From positions 1-64,000 of the forward strand of contig CANNZV010003200.1 in NCBI GenBank assembly GCA_947561585.1: 64,000 bases of DNA, given 5' to 3'. This document shows, piece after piece, positions 22,112 to 32,139 of the stretch. Each line of letters begins with the position of its first letter. Position 1 is the first letter of the stretch. The notes beneath the pieces were generated by a model. That model made no database searches, was not told the DNA's origin, and worked only from the letters and a program-made list of their open reading frames with translations. The stretch is from Caprella mutica (lineage: Eukaryota > Arthropoda > Malacostraca > Amphipoda > Caprellidae). The position numbers and the translations under genes were made by a program.

Positions 22112-25006
22112 TTAATTCCTTGGCCTAAGATTATATCTCCTTTGACCAGTTGTTATTTCACGTGATTTAGCGTTAGTCACGATATTAGTGTTATTAGAAT
22201 TAGGGTTATTATCCAGCTTCACACCTGTGATGTCTTTCCCTGTTAATGGTTCATCCGAGGTAACACCCGCTTGACCTTGGAGATTAATTCCGTTGGCTGA
22301 GGGATCCTGACCTGTGGAAATATTACCTGTGGGAATATTACCTGTGGGAATATTACCTGTGGGAACTTGTAACCCTAAGATTAGTTTATCTGGATGGACC
22401 ACATAAGTTTCCTTGGTGACTTTGTCCTTGATATTGTATGCACGTCCTTCCGCCTTTGTGACTACAAATGGGCCCGAGATGGGGAACTCTAGTTTTCCCT
22501 GCTGTTTATATTTTTTGAGGTTAGCGAAAACTCGATCGCCAACCTCTATGGTCTTATCCCTTCTATTTCGATTTGTCCGACTCGTATATTCATCCTGTGA
22601 TTTCAATAGATATTGGCGGCAATATTGTCGGACTTGGGATACTTTATTCAAGTGCATAGACAGATAATCTTCCCCATAATTGAATTTAGGAGACTTGAAA
22701 GCTACAGTGAAACTATCGTATCCATACAGCGCAAAAAATGGGGTTTCTCCCAACACATTATTATAAGTGTTATTCACCGTTAACTGTAACGTTGGTAAAA
22801 AGAGATCCCAATCATTCCTAGCAGCATCTTCAACGTAAATTCTAATCAACTTATTTAATTCACGATTTATACGCTCCGATAGTCCTTGCGAGCTGGGTTG
22901 ATATACAACTATCTCCTTTTTCCTTATACCATAGAATCTCAAAAATTTCCTTAACTCGTCACTTCGAAATTCTTGGGCATTATCTGTCAGTAATGTCTCG
23001 AAGGTTCCGTAATGAGATATGAAATTTCTAAGGGCTGCTATTACAGCACTACTGTCCTTAGAGGCTAAGGAGTAAAATACAGAGTATCTTGTAGTAAAAT
23101 CCCTAAGAACTAAAACATACCTTTTCCCAAATTCCGTGATGGGAAGTGGACCCAGGATATCTGAACTGAGCGCAGTGAAAGGTCTCGGAGGAATAGGGTA
23201 TTTAGCTATGGGTATTGGTTGGGCTATTCCCTTTGCCCTAATGCACTTAGTACAATTTTTTGCCTTATTCTCAATGAACTCCCTTTCCTTGTAATTATAG
23301 AAGTTCCTCTTGAACAACCTTAATGTTCTGGGAGCACTCTTGTGACCGGCTGTTATTTTATCGTGGACAAGTTCAAACGCCTTTTCCATGAGGGAGTCTG
23401 GTATATATGGAACCAGAACTTCTTCCTCTGAATTTCCACGTTTCAATTTTCTATAAACGTAGATAATTTTATTCATTATCTTGAAATTTGATAATTTCTG
23501 GGTTGACTCTTCGAGGCCATTTTTCATAGTTTCCCGCAAGTCACTGCACCTTTCATCCCTTTTCTGATGTTCTCTCAATTCCTTCTCATCCCAAGGTACT
23601 GCTATTGGAATTAATGAGTTAATTCCGTCTGTTGTCTCTTCTTCTTCTTCTTTTAATTCGATGATCTTCTCGTGGAAATCATCATCCAATTCCTGTGCGA
23701 CATCTACACATCCCTTATTCACGTCTACTAATCTAGATAATAGATCCGCGAATATATTGCTTTTACCAGGTAAATATTTGATTTTTACATCATATTCCTG
23801 GATAGCGGCAGTCCACCTAGTGATGGCTGCATCCTTGGTTACCTTGTTACATATTCCAATTAATGGTTTGTGGTCCGTAAATGCGGTGAGATCATAGAGT
23901 TTGATGATATAATGAAACTTTCTTAAGGCGTATAACAGGGCCATACACTCACGTTTTGTCGTTGAGTAGTTTCTCTGGGCCTCAGTTAAACATCTTGATA
24001 CAAAGGATACTGGGTGTAGCCATCCGTTATGTTCTTGCAGTAAACACGCAGAAATTCCTATTAACGAAGCATCGGTGTGGAGGTAGAAGGGACGCTGGTA
24101 GTCGGGTATCTTCAAGATGGGAGCCGAGCAGAGTTTCTCCTTTAGTGCGTCCACCGCGAGAGAATGCCGCTCTTCCCACAAGAACCGGACGTTCTTTTTT
24201 AGTAGTTCATACAAGGGAGCGGCTATAATGGCATAATTAGCCACAAGAACCCTAAAGTAGTTTAGGGTTCCCAATAACCCTTGTAATTGTCGCTTACCTT
24301 TAGGATATGGTAAATCCCTGATGTCCTTAATCCGCTCTTCGTCTAGATTCAACCCTTCTGACGTTAAATTGTACCCTAGGAACTTCACGCTGGGTGTAAA
24401 AAACCTACACTTTTTTATTTTGAGTTTCAAGTTAGCTTCAGTCAACCTTTTTAATACTTTCTCTATCTTTTCCAAATGACTTACCTTGTCGGCTGTTGTG
24501 ATGATTATATCATCTAGGTAGACTAAAACACCATGACCGATGAGATCGAACAAGACCTCATTTATTACTCTACTAAAAAAACCTGGGGCTGAGGTTAACC
24601 CAAAGGGTATCCTCGTATATTGGTACTTACTATTACAGGCCGTAAAGGCTGTCTTCTCCTGATCTTCTGCCTTAATGGGTACCTGGTGGAAAGCGGATGC
24701 AAGGTCTAAAGAGGTAATACAGTTAGTATTTCCTAATGAGTTAAATAATTCACTAATTCTGGGAATTGGATAAGTTATTCTTTCGGTTATTTTATTTAAT
24801 TGACGATAATCGATACAGACTCTAATTTCACCCCCTGGCTTGGGAACTATGATGAGGGGTGAGTTATACGAAGACTTTGATCGTATAATTACTCCTTGCT
24901 TGATCATATCCCTTATAACCGCATCCAACTGTCCTTGTCTTGCATGGGGTATCCTGTAGGGGGTTAAATTGATTTTAGTATTAGGGTCGGTGAGCGTTAT
25001 GGGCAT
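22112..25006 (-). CDS. pol: Pol: reverse transcriptase, RNase H, integrase
   Basis: It is a 964-residue frame. RT spans about residues 10-215, with FGLTSAPGFF and the catalytic YLDD at 163-166. RNase H covers about 300-425 (LHTDAS). Integrase follows: an HHCC zinc site (H548, H555, C585, C588) and the DDE triad (D616, D675, E711), then a GPF-type C-terminal module near 850. Near the C terminus P-T-G-N-I is repeated three times in tandem. All catalytic residues are intact. The frame is +1 relative to the protease, overlapping it by 26 bp with an ATG at 25006. Either a recoding signal or an indel separates them. Confidence 0.94.
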   Translation of the reverse strand: MPITLTDPNTKINLTPYRIPHARQGQLDAVIRDMIKQGVIIRSKSSYNSPLIIVPKPGGEIRVCIDYRQLNKITERITYPIPRISELFNSLGNTNCITSLDLASAFHQVPIKAEDQEKTAFTACNSKYQYTRIPFGLTSAPGFFSRVINEVLFDLIGHGVLVYLDDIIITTADKVSHLEKIEKVLKRLTEANLKLKIKKCRFFTPSVKFLGYNLTSEGLNLDEERIKDIRDLPYPKGKRQLQGLLGTLNYFRVLVANYAIIAAPLYELLKKNVRFLWEERHSLAVDALKEKLCSAPILKIPDYQRPFYLHTDASLIGISACLLQEHNGWLHPVSFVSRCLTEAQRNYSTTKRECMALLYALRKFHYIIKLYDLTAFTDHKPLIGICNKVTKDAAITRWTAAIQEYDVKIKYLPGKSNIFADLLSRLVDVNKGCVDVAQELDDDFHEKIIELKEEEEETTDGINSLIPIAVPWDEKELREHQKRDERCSDLRETMKNGLEESTQKLSNFKIMNKIIYVYRKLKRGNSEEEVLVPYIPDSLMEKAFELVHDKITAGHKSAPRTLRLFKRNFYNYKEREFIENKAKNCTKCIRAKGIAQPIPIAKYPIPPRPFTALSSDILGPLPITEFGKRYVLVLRDFTTRYSVFYSLASKDSSAVIAALRNFISHYGTFETLLTDNAQEFRSDELRKFLRFYGIRKKEIVVYQPSSQGLSERINRELNKLIRIYVEDAARNDWDLFLPTLQLTVNNTYNNVLGETPFFALYGYDSFTVAFKSPKFNYGEDYLSMHLNKVSQVRQYCRQYLLKSQDEYTSRTNRNRRDKTIEVGDRVFANLKKYKQQGKLEFPISGPFVVTKAEGRAYNIKDKVTKETYVVHPDKLILGLQVPTGNIPTGNIPTGNISTGQDPSANGINLQGQAGVTSDEPLTGKDITGVKLDNNPNSNNTNIVTNAKSREITTGQRRYNLRPRN

Positions 25007-25958
25007 AGGGGTCGCCCTTGTAATGTCCTAATGGTTCTCCTTCCTTCCAGATCGCCTTCCTAAATGTATTTAGGAGAGTTAGTAACGGAGGCTTCATGGT
25101 AGTATCTCCGCAGTTTATTTCCTCTTCTGTGAGTTCCTTGAATTCTTTTTCTATGTCCATGTAATTTCTCTCTCCTTTCTCCTGGACTGAGTTCAGATAT
25201 TCTTCTTCATTAAACAGCTGGCCCGTACATAACTGGGTACCCTGTTCTAACCTCACCTTCTCGTCATCCAAATTTATGAGATTGACGGTAATTTGTCCTT
25301 TTGTGACCCGAGTCACTGCATTTGCTGATACTACCATTTTCTTGTGGTGCACTGTTTTATGTAACACAATGCTTTGATTTTCTACGCACCATCTAGGTGC
25401 CCTTATATTCATTATTGTTACCGCATTTGGGTCTAATTCTACGTCTTCTACCAAGTGAATATTATTATTTCCAACTGGAACGTTTCCTAATTTCTTCTGT
25501 ACTCCTATTATTTGTTCGTTTAATATTTTCATCCTCATTGTTTCAGGATCCTTTATATCTTTAGGTAACCCCTTATTCTTATTAAATATCAGAGTATTAT
25601 TCGAGAAATCCAAATGGGCATTATTTAATATATTCATCCCTAAAACAATAATTTGTTTTACGGGGCTCACCTTGCTTAAGACCAACATTTCCACCGGAAA
25701 GTGTCCTTGAGGAGTAATTAATCCCACCTTTATGCTTCCTGCTATAGGAATCGTATTACCACTAGCGTCCTTCACACTACGGTTTGTTTTCCTTAAATAA
25801 TTTTGAGGTACTAACTCTTCATTTATTAATGAAATGGAAGCTCCTGTATCAATGAGAGCATCATGTTTTCTATTATTTATTTCTACCCTTAATTTAGGAG
25901 TGGATATCAAGTTATTTAAGGTCCTCACGTGATCCTCCTCCTGTACCTCTTCCTTGTG
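24981..25958 (-). CDS. pro: aspartic protease region
   Basis: The frame is the same as gag and continues immediately after the gag TGA. There is no ATG near its beginning; the first codon sometimes taken as a start (25926-25928) is GTG. The retropepsin active site is DTGAS, in the context ALIDTGASISLINEEL. About 200 residues of linker follow. It ends at TAA 24981-24983, 26 bp inside the next ORF. In Gypsy elements protease and RT normally share one frame, so the break here is unusual. Expression would need stop-codon readthrough, or the TGA is an inactivating mutation. Confidence 0.85.
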   Translation of the reverse strand, partial: HKEEVQEEDHVRTLNNLISTPKLRVEINNRKHDALIDTGASISLINEELVPQNYLRKTNRSVKDASGNTIPIAGSIKVGLITPQGHFPVEMLVLSKVSPVKQIIVLGMNILNNAHLDFSNNTLIFNKNKGLPKDIKDPETMRMKILNEQIIGVQKKLGNVPVGNNNIHLVEDVELDPNAVTIMNIRAPRWCVENQSIVLHKTVHHKKMVVSANAVTRVTKGQITVNLINLDDEKVRLEQGTQLCTGQLFNEEEYLNSVQEKGERNYMDIEKEFKELTEEEINCGDTTMKPPLLTLLNTFRKAIWKEGEPLGHYKGDPYAHNAHRP

Positions 25959-27452
25959 TCAATATTGACCTTCATTTCCTCTATCATCATCTATTTGGAT
26001 TGCCTGTCCTTCTTCTTCACATATGATGTTTATCTCATCACTGTATTCGCTATCTTCCTCATCATTTGGTTTATCCCATTCTTCCATATTCCTCATTTCC
26101 TCCCTTGTGGGTTTATATTTGCCTGTATATCTTTGGCCCTTACCGTTGTTTGTTTCCTGGTTCCTTCTAGTCCTACACTCATTTGAGGTATGCCCTTTAC
26201 GGCTACAAATAGTGCACATTTTATCTGATTTACAATCCTTGTACTCATGACCTATTCGGTCACATTTCCCGCATAGGGGTATCCCCTTTTGCATGCGTTT
26301 TATGCACCTTTTTGCATTATGGCCCCTCTGTTTGCAGTATTTGCAATGGGCGTTTACCTGGGTTTGGGAGCCTTGGAGGGCTCTACAATCCTTCTTTTGA
26401 TGTCCTAATTTTCCGCAATGGAAACACGTACCTCTTGATTCGTTATTTCGAACAGCATTATTGTCTGGTCGTATTTCATAGAGAACGTCAGAACGACTTT
26501 TTCGGTTATCTCTCTTCTTTTTGTCAGAAGAATGTTTTTCCATAGCTTGGGCGGCCTTGGCCTTCAACATCGTGGAACGGAGACCTATAGGTGCATTCGC
26601 TATTTTCTTGTATGCCTCGGGTTCTAGTTTGTCCGCCAGGTGAAGATGCATAATGAAACTATGCAGGAGCTCTTGGGCAGTTATAAATTCCCTTGGGGTT
26701 TGTGTTATTCCCCGATTATACACTACATTCCTGTTCACTCCTCGTCTGACTCCTTCTGCTTCTGGAGTCTCAGTCCCAGTTCCGGCAGTTCTCCGTTCGT
26801 CCATGGGGGGGAATGATCGCGAACTCGTGGTTCCTAATGAGGTCGTTGGAATCCTGGTTGAGGTGCCCTGTTCTTGTCCATCCTCTTCGGTCTCACTGTC
26901 AGTGGATTCTTCACCAACTGACGCGTTCGGTGGTGGGTCCACGGAATCAGTTTCACTAACCCTTATGTTCTCACTTATGATGTTCTGGGCGTATATTCCT
27001 TCTTTCTCCCGATGGGTACCGGACATAAAAGCTTCTACGGCGGCTCGCGCCTCTGCTTCCAGTTGGGATATAGAACGGAGTGGTTCCTGGGGTTGTATAT
27101 TGAATTTCATTATAGAGTGAGCGGCGCATGTAAAATCAGTCCTTTCATGTTGGGGATAACTAATGAGCAGTTCTTCTTTCAAACTAGCATACGTTATGTT
27201 AACACCGGCGAACCCGTTTACTACTTGTATGGCATCACCAACATGTTTAACTACTTGGTTAAATAATAATTGGACCTTTTGGTGATCATCATTAATATTC
27301 CTACACTTGAACTGTATTTCAAGACTCCTCAAGAACGTGCGGACATCAATGTCCGACGTACCTTGAGGATTCTCGCCTTTTCTTAGATTCCCTCGGAAAC
27401 GGGGGAGGGGATCTAAGATAAGTAAATTTTGTTCCGTGCCAGTTAGTGCCAT
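25959..27452 (-). CDS. gag: Gag polyprotein of the endogenous retrovirus
   Basis: It is a 497-residue structural protein that would form the particle shell and bind genomic RNA. The N-terminal half is capsid-like. The C-terminal third has four CCHC zinc knuckles in a row (CFHCGKLGHQKKDC, CKYCKQRGHNAKRC, CGKCDRIGHEYKDC, CTICSRKGHTSNEC), more than the one or two usual in retroviruses. An acidic tail follows. The ORF ends in a single TGA (25959-25961), after which the same frame stays open into the protease. It starts with ATG at 27452, the first long frame after the leader. Confidence 0.93.
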   Translation of the reverse strand: MALTGTEQNLLILDPLPRFRGNLRKGENPQGTSDIDVRTFLRSLEIQFKCRNINDDHQKVQLLFNQVVKHVGDAIQVVNGFAGVNITYASLKEELLISYPQHERTDFTCAAHSIMKFNIQPQEPLRSISQLEAEARAAVEAFMSGTHREKEGIYAQNIISENIRVSETDSVDPPPNASVGEESTDSETEEDGQEQGTSTRIPTTSLGTTSSRSFPPMDERRTAGTGTETPEAEGVRRGVNRNVVYNRGITQTPREFITAQELLHSFIMHLHLADKLEPEAYKKIANAPIGLRSTMLKAKAAQAMEKHSSDKKKRDNRKSRSDVLYEIRPDNNAVRNNESRGTCFHCGKLGHQKKDCRALQGSQTQVNAHCKYCKQRGHNAKRCIKRMQKGIPLCGKCDRIGHEYKDCKSDKMCTICSRKGHTSNECRTRRNQETNNGKGQRYTGKYKPTREEMRNMEEWDKPNDEEDSEYSDEINIICEEEGQAIQIDDDRGNEGQY

Positions 27453-27984
27453 TTTCCCTTGTTATAATGGCACTAACTAAAACGCTTTAGTAATATATAC
27501 GTATTAACTTATGTAATTAATCAATTAATACACACGATACGCAATATTCAATACTCAGCATGCAATACAAGTTATTTAAGAGTATTAGTAACACAACATA
27601 ACCATGCAATAATTTATGTATTTTATGTTGTTAGTGGTAATACCCCTAAATTATGATTTATGAATTACAACAATTTGATAAAATGTTCTATAACTTATTA
27701 AATTAGTTCGACTTGAATTTTTATTATTCTATAATTTTAACTTCAATTATTTTTTTTTTTTTTACTACTCAATACTTCAATAGAACAGATGACGTTCTGC
27801 TAGTATTTCTTTAGTTACTTAGCCCCTTATACTAGTGATTAAGCTTACGTAGAAATTCTCGTAGATCTCAGACGGGTTATGTAACTTCCTAAGTGATGAC
27901 GTGTTATGCGTTGTGACGCAAAGTGTTTTTTATGTGAAGTGCTGGCTGCTCGTAAGGTCGCTGACCTTAGACACCGGTAGGGAA

Positions 27985-28155
27985 TACCAGTTCTTCAACT
28001 GCACTAGGAAGTAGGTCTCAACTAGCCTGGGGCACTGCTACCGCTGCTGCAACGGTCAAGTTGAAGAATACCAGTTCTTCGGCTGCTCTGGGAAGTAGGT
28101 CTCCACTAGCCGGAGGCACTGCTGGCTCGCACCCTGGCAACGGGTCAAGTTGAAG
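27985..28155 (-). repeat. duplicated leader block
   Basis: An approximately 84-bp block starting TACCAGTTCTTC occurs twice (27985 and 28069), with the same order of AGGAAGTAGGTCTC, CTAGCC and GGCACTGCT motifs. The rest of the leader from 27453 to gag-distal sequence holds no long open frame. Confidence 0.7.
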
Positions 28156-28311
28156 GTACGGAGTGTGTGTGGTATTACACAAAGCGGAAGGGCAGTTTAG
28201 AGGTTATGTGGTACGTGCAATGTTTTGCCACGTAAGTCTCACGTCTCTCGTTATACTATGTTGAGAGTGTTCTGATGATTGCTCATTGAAGGAATGCTGG
28301 TATGGAACCTT

Positions 28312-28914
28312 GACGTGATGGCGCTGCTGCCTTTCACAGTCCTTCACACTGTAGCGCAATGTGGATTACGCGGTGTGGCTTTGTGGTGTAGTGGTACTTA
28401 CACCCTGGCGTGATGGCGTTGCTGCCTTTCACAGTCCTTCACACTGTAGCGCAATGTGGATTACGCGGTGTGGCTTTGTGGTGTAATGGTACTTACACCC
28501 TGACGTGATGGCGTTGCTGCCTTTCACAGTCCTTCACACTGTAGCGCAATATAGATTACGCGGTGTGGCTTTGTGGTGTAGTGGTACTTACACCCTGACG
28601 TGATGGCGTTGCTGCCTTTCACAGTCCTTCACACTGTAGCGCAATGTGGATTACGCGGTGTGGCTTTGTGGTGTAGTGGTACTTACACCCTGACGTGATG
28701 GCGTTGCTGCCTTTCACAGTCCTTCACACTGTAGCGCAATATGGATTACGCGGTGTGGCTTTGTGGTGTAGTGGTACTTACACCCTGACGTGATGGCGTT
28801 GCTGCCTTTCACAGTCCTTCACACTGTAGCGCAATGTGGATTACGCGGTGTGGCTTTGTGGTGTAGTGGTACTTACACCCTGACGTGATGGCGTTGCTGC
28901 CTTTCACAGTCCTT
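28312..28914 (-). repeat. 95-bp tandem repeat in the retroviral leader
   Basis: Six full units and a partial seventh repeat at an exact 95-bp spacing (unit starts 28312, 28407, 28502, 28597, 28692, 28787 and 28882) with few substitutions. The array lies between primer site and gag. In Drosophila gypsy the leader holds the tandem su(Hw) insulator sites, so a similar regulatory or insulator role is possible here, but only by analogy of position. Confidence 0.9.
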
Positions 28915-29080
28915 ACTCCCTTTCTTTTACTCAGATTGATCCTGAGGGTTCGACTCTTCTTCCGTCCTTAATGAGGAGTTTTCTCCACTCATTCACTGTG
29001 GTCACTTACTTAGAGTTATTAGTCACCACCACTGTATCACCTGTACTTATATAGTTTTGATTTGATTAGTAATTCAGAGA

Positions 29081-29101
29081 AGTCCCTGTTTTCGGGCGCC
29101 A
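29081..29101 (-). other. primer binding site (tRNA-Lys type)
   Basis: On the minus strand the sequence just inside the 5' LTR is TGGCGCCCGAAAACAGGGAC. It matches the complement of the 3' end of tRNA-Lys(UUU), TGGCGCCCGAACAGGGAC, except for two extra A. Reverse transcription of the element would start here. Confidence 0.8.
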
Positions 29102-29112
29102 CATTTTAAAAC

Positions 29113-30010
29113 TAGTTTGCAGGTCAGTAAGTTTCTTTCTTTACTGACGTAGTTTTAATTCACTGAGTTAACTTTATTTCCCTATAGAATCGGGGAAATG
29201 AAACAACTCTATATATATCTCTTAGAATTACTATTCTCAAATATTAAGTACAGGATTACAAGATACAGATTTTGTTTACGCACAGTTTAAAAACATACTA
29301 TGTTCTATGCACAATATATACCGATTACGGATAAGAGTATTCGAACGGACGGAGGGAATAGTGCTAGATGCACAGCGAAGAGACTCAGTTACGATAAGAA
29401 CGTGGTTCTTTGGAATCCACAGTCTTTTATACTGGGATCTAAGGGAATAGAAGGGAACGAAAATCCACTATGCAACAAGTTTTTGCTAGATTTTAAAGTC
29501 CTTGGTTACAGTATCTAATGTAATACAAAGTAATACTCTAATGAGTTTTTATAAGTCTTCGTGATCTTTAACACAATGAATTTGGGGAATTTATATCCTC
29601 TCCTCCGACAGAACAGATAGATAATTGTGCATAGCCAACTTTTATGATAGGTAATGATAGTTCAAATCCTTATTTATTCACCTTCTTATGACATTTGCAA
29701 TCAAGATACTATTCAGATATTGTAAGTTAATCCTTATAAAGAATTTAGGTAAAAGTTAATCGACTCGTACACATAGTCTCAGATTGCACGTAATATAATA
29801 TAAGTATAATATTCAATAGTATAATATAATACAGTATAATATAATATTCAATATAACAATATATTCAATATAATATAATATAATATAATATAATATAATG
29901 TTCAATATATAATAATAATATATTCAAATAGGATATATAGTTAGAGTTGAACACACAGTCTAATATTATATAAATATATAATATTCGTTATATCGTTCAA
30001 TTTCTAACAC
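29113..30010 (-). repeat. 5' LTR of the endogenous retrovirus
   Basis: It is an 898-bp repeat, starting GTGTTAGAAATTG on the minus strand. It contains a strongly AT-biased block of ATATT/TATAAT repeats (about 29790-29905) that could hold the promoter TATA sequence. A 72-codon plus-strand frame within it has no coding support. Confidence 0.92.
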
Positions 30011-31285
30011 AAACCCCTAATTGAATATGGAATAGAAGCATTCTCTTCCATTGCACAAACGTATATGAAAAAAGTAGAGACTCTACAAAATTGTGCCATT
30101 AGAATTGCCACGGGTGCATTTAAGAGCTCTCCCATTTCAAGTATTCACGCCTACTCTGGTATTAAACCTCTTAAATTTTATGTCGAAACAAAAATGTTAA
30201 ATTATTTTCTTAGAATAAAGGTGAATACTGGCCATCCTCTACACCAACTTATTAATGAAGACCTCCCTCCCAAGAGCTGCCTAGAGAGGTGTAAGAGACT
30301 TATAGAGGAATACAATGTGAATGTTGAGAACTTGATAATGGAAGAAACAACCAGCATCCCTCCTTGGACAAGAGAACAAATATCAACCTGCTCGGATATG
30401 TATCAATACAAAAAGCAAAGAAACACTGCCCTTGAAATGAAGAACCACTTTGATGAACATTTAATAGAACATGCTGAACATAACAATATTTACACTGATG
30501 GATCCAAGATAGAAAACGGAGTTGGATACTCCTACTCAGTAGAAAATGATATAACAGCTAAGAGAATTTCATCAAATGCATCCAACTACACTGCAGAACT
30601 ATATGCAATACTTGATGCAATAACTAATGATAACAGCCCTCATACAGTAACTACTAATATTATTACCGATTCCAAATCAGCAATACAAGCAATAGAAAAA
30701 TACTACAACAAAGACCCACTCATTCTAAAAATACATACAGCAATTCACAACTGCAACGGAAACATCAACTTATGCTGGGTACCCAGCCACTGTGGTATCC
30801 CTGGTAACGAAGCTGTAGACGACGCTGCAAGAACTGCCGCTAGTGAACAGTTTGTAGAAGATATCCTAATACCAAGATCCGACATAAAAGCACTGATTAA
30901 AGCAGAATCTCTCCGGAGATGGAGAACGCAATGGCAGGCTATCCCTGAAGACAACAATAAACTCAGAAAAATCCAAACCGACATATCACCCCTTCGAAAC
31001 AGTCACTTTGAAGACAGACTATGGGAGAGGGTTGTGTGCCGCATTAGAATAGGTCACACAGCCCTAAACCATGGCTTCTTGATGTCAAATGACCCTCCCA
31101 CAGAGTGTCAAACCTGTCACGTTCAACTTACTGTCTACCACATCCTAATGGACTGTCCATACTATTCCATAGCCTGACAAGCCCTCCAAAATTGTCCATT
31201 CAAAGAATTACTATGCCTCTATACATCAAAATTTGACACATTATACCAATTCATTATGCAATCTGAATTAATGTACCATATTTGA
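30011..31285 (+). pseudogene. LINE 2 RNase H and C terminus, after the retrovirus
   Basis: The frame resumes (KPLIEYGIEAFSS), followed by an RNase H domain with its acidic residues visible: YTDGSK, TAELYAI, ITDSKSAI and NEAVDDAA, plus the WVPSHCGIPGN motif. A C-terminal CQTCHVQLTVYHILMDC knuckle follows, as in I/Jockey-group LINEs. A TGA at 31175-31177 stops the frame; the same frame then stays open to TGA 31283-31285, so the first stop is probably a mutation (CGA to TGA). The 3' UTR is short and ends in the TAA repeat. Confidence 0.86.
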
Positions 31286-31401
31286 CATTCATGTATTAAA
31301 CTATTATTTAATTTGCTGGTGATTAACGACTGAATCGCCTCTGTAGCGGCCGTTGTTGTAAAACACCAATAGATAATAATAATAATAATTTTGAAACTTT
31401 C

Positions 31402-31985
31402 TGACTTGTTCACTTATAATGTTGGATGCTATTTGTTTAAGACTGTTAATATTGTAAATTATGATGATGAATTGTTGCGTTATATTGTGGGAAATAGTGG
31501 TTAGCATTCACATGATACTCGTCATGCATTAATGATAACATTGCCATTTTGCTTCAGGAGTAAATCTAAGTCAGCACTTTTCTATTTTGGTTGTAGAGTC
31601 TGGAATGATATTTGCCCACAAATCAAAAATTCTTTGTCTCTTGCTTCATTCAAATTCAAATTCAAAACCTTCCTTATTCATAATAATACATGTTCTATGC
31701 CCTATATGTAATATTAGTTGATCCAATGTTTCTCTGTTACCTTAATTCATCTCTGATGTCTGTAATAATATGTTTTCAAATTTTGTTCTAATAATTATTA
31801 TATATTCTCCTTTTTAATCTTTTTTTTATATAGGTTGCCCCAGAAGCCATAGGCTTAGTCGGGCCATATAGCCCCAACTGTATTTCCTTATCTTTTCTTG
31901 TATAATAAACTGATCGGACCAGGGAGGCCCGGCCCTGTTTCCTTTGTAAGGGTGCTATATGCTTAATAAACAATAAACTATATAG
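31402..31985 (+). pseudogene. LINE 1, 3' end of the ORF and 3' UTR
   Basis: After the LINE 2 target duplication the LINE 1 frame continues in phase, passes one stop (TAG 31502-31504), shows the HDTRHAL and GCRVWNDI motifs typical of LINE C termini, and ends at TAA 31709-31711. The 3' UTR runs to the AATAAACAATAAAC sequence near 31965-31980, which carries a polyadenylation signal. With the 5' part this gives one LINE of about 3.3 kb of body plus leader, interrupted by 13.5 kb. Confidence 0.82.
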
Positions 31986-32139
31986 AGGTAGCTACTGCAA
32001 CAATTATCTGGTGACAATTTCATAATTAATCCCTATGTTTGCATGTAATTAGTGGAGTGAATTTTGATATTTTTGGCCATTTTGGAGAGAATTATGATAT
32101 TTCTAGCCATTTTGGAGAGAATTAGGAAAATCTTTTAAT
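31986..32139. mobile_element. partial copy of the 12590 hAT-like MITE
   Basis: The sequence is the reverse complement of the interior of the 12590-12827 element: both share the block CCTATGTTTRCATGTAATTA and repeated CATTTTGGAGA motifs. Termini are not intact. It sits exactly between the end of LINE 1 and the start of LINE 3 remnants. Confidence 0.65.

Larger units (their letters stand above)
18300..30010 (-). mobile_element. Gypsy/errantivirus-like endogenous retrovirus
   Basis: This is a complete LTR element of 11.7 kb on the minus strand: 5' LTR, lysine-tRNA primer site, 1.6-kb leader, gag, protease, pol, env, polypurine tract and 3' LTR. Pol domain order (RT, RNase H, integrase) is that of Ty3/Gypsy, and the env gene makes it errantivirus-like. 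AAAC flanks both ends (18296-18299 and 30011-30014), consistent with a 4-bp target duplication. The left edge is uncertain by 9 bp because TTTTAAAAC also precedes the internal end of the other LTR (29104-29112). The two LTRs have equal length and look identical, so the insertion is young. Confidence 0.93.
17871..31387 (+). mobile_element. LINE 2, 5'-truncated I-like retrotransposon inside LINE 1
   Basis: The 14-bp sequence ATTTTGAAACTTTC flanks the insertion on both sides (17857-17870 and 31388-31401). The right end before the duplication is (TAA)n-like (31371-31387), as in I-clade LINEs, and the ORF carries an RNase H domain, also an I-clade trait. It was inserted already 5' truncated, beginning just before the RT catalytic box. 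Its own body is interrupted by the endogenous retrovirus. Removing the insertion leaves the LINE 1 frame in phase. Confidence 0.88.

Noticed and set aside
19773..27266. Plus-strand frames across the retrovirus
   Set aside because: They are antisense shadows of env, pol and gag.
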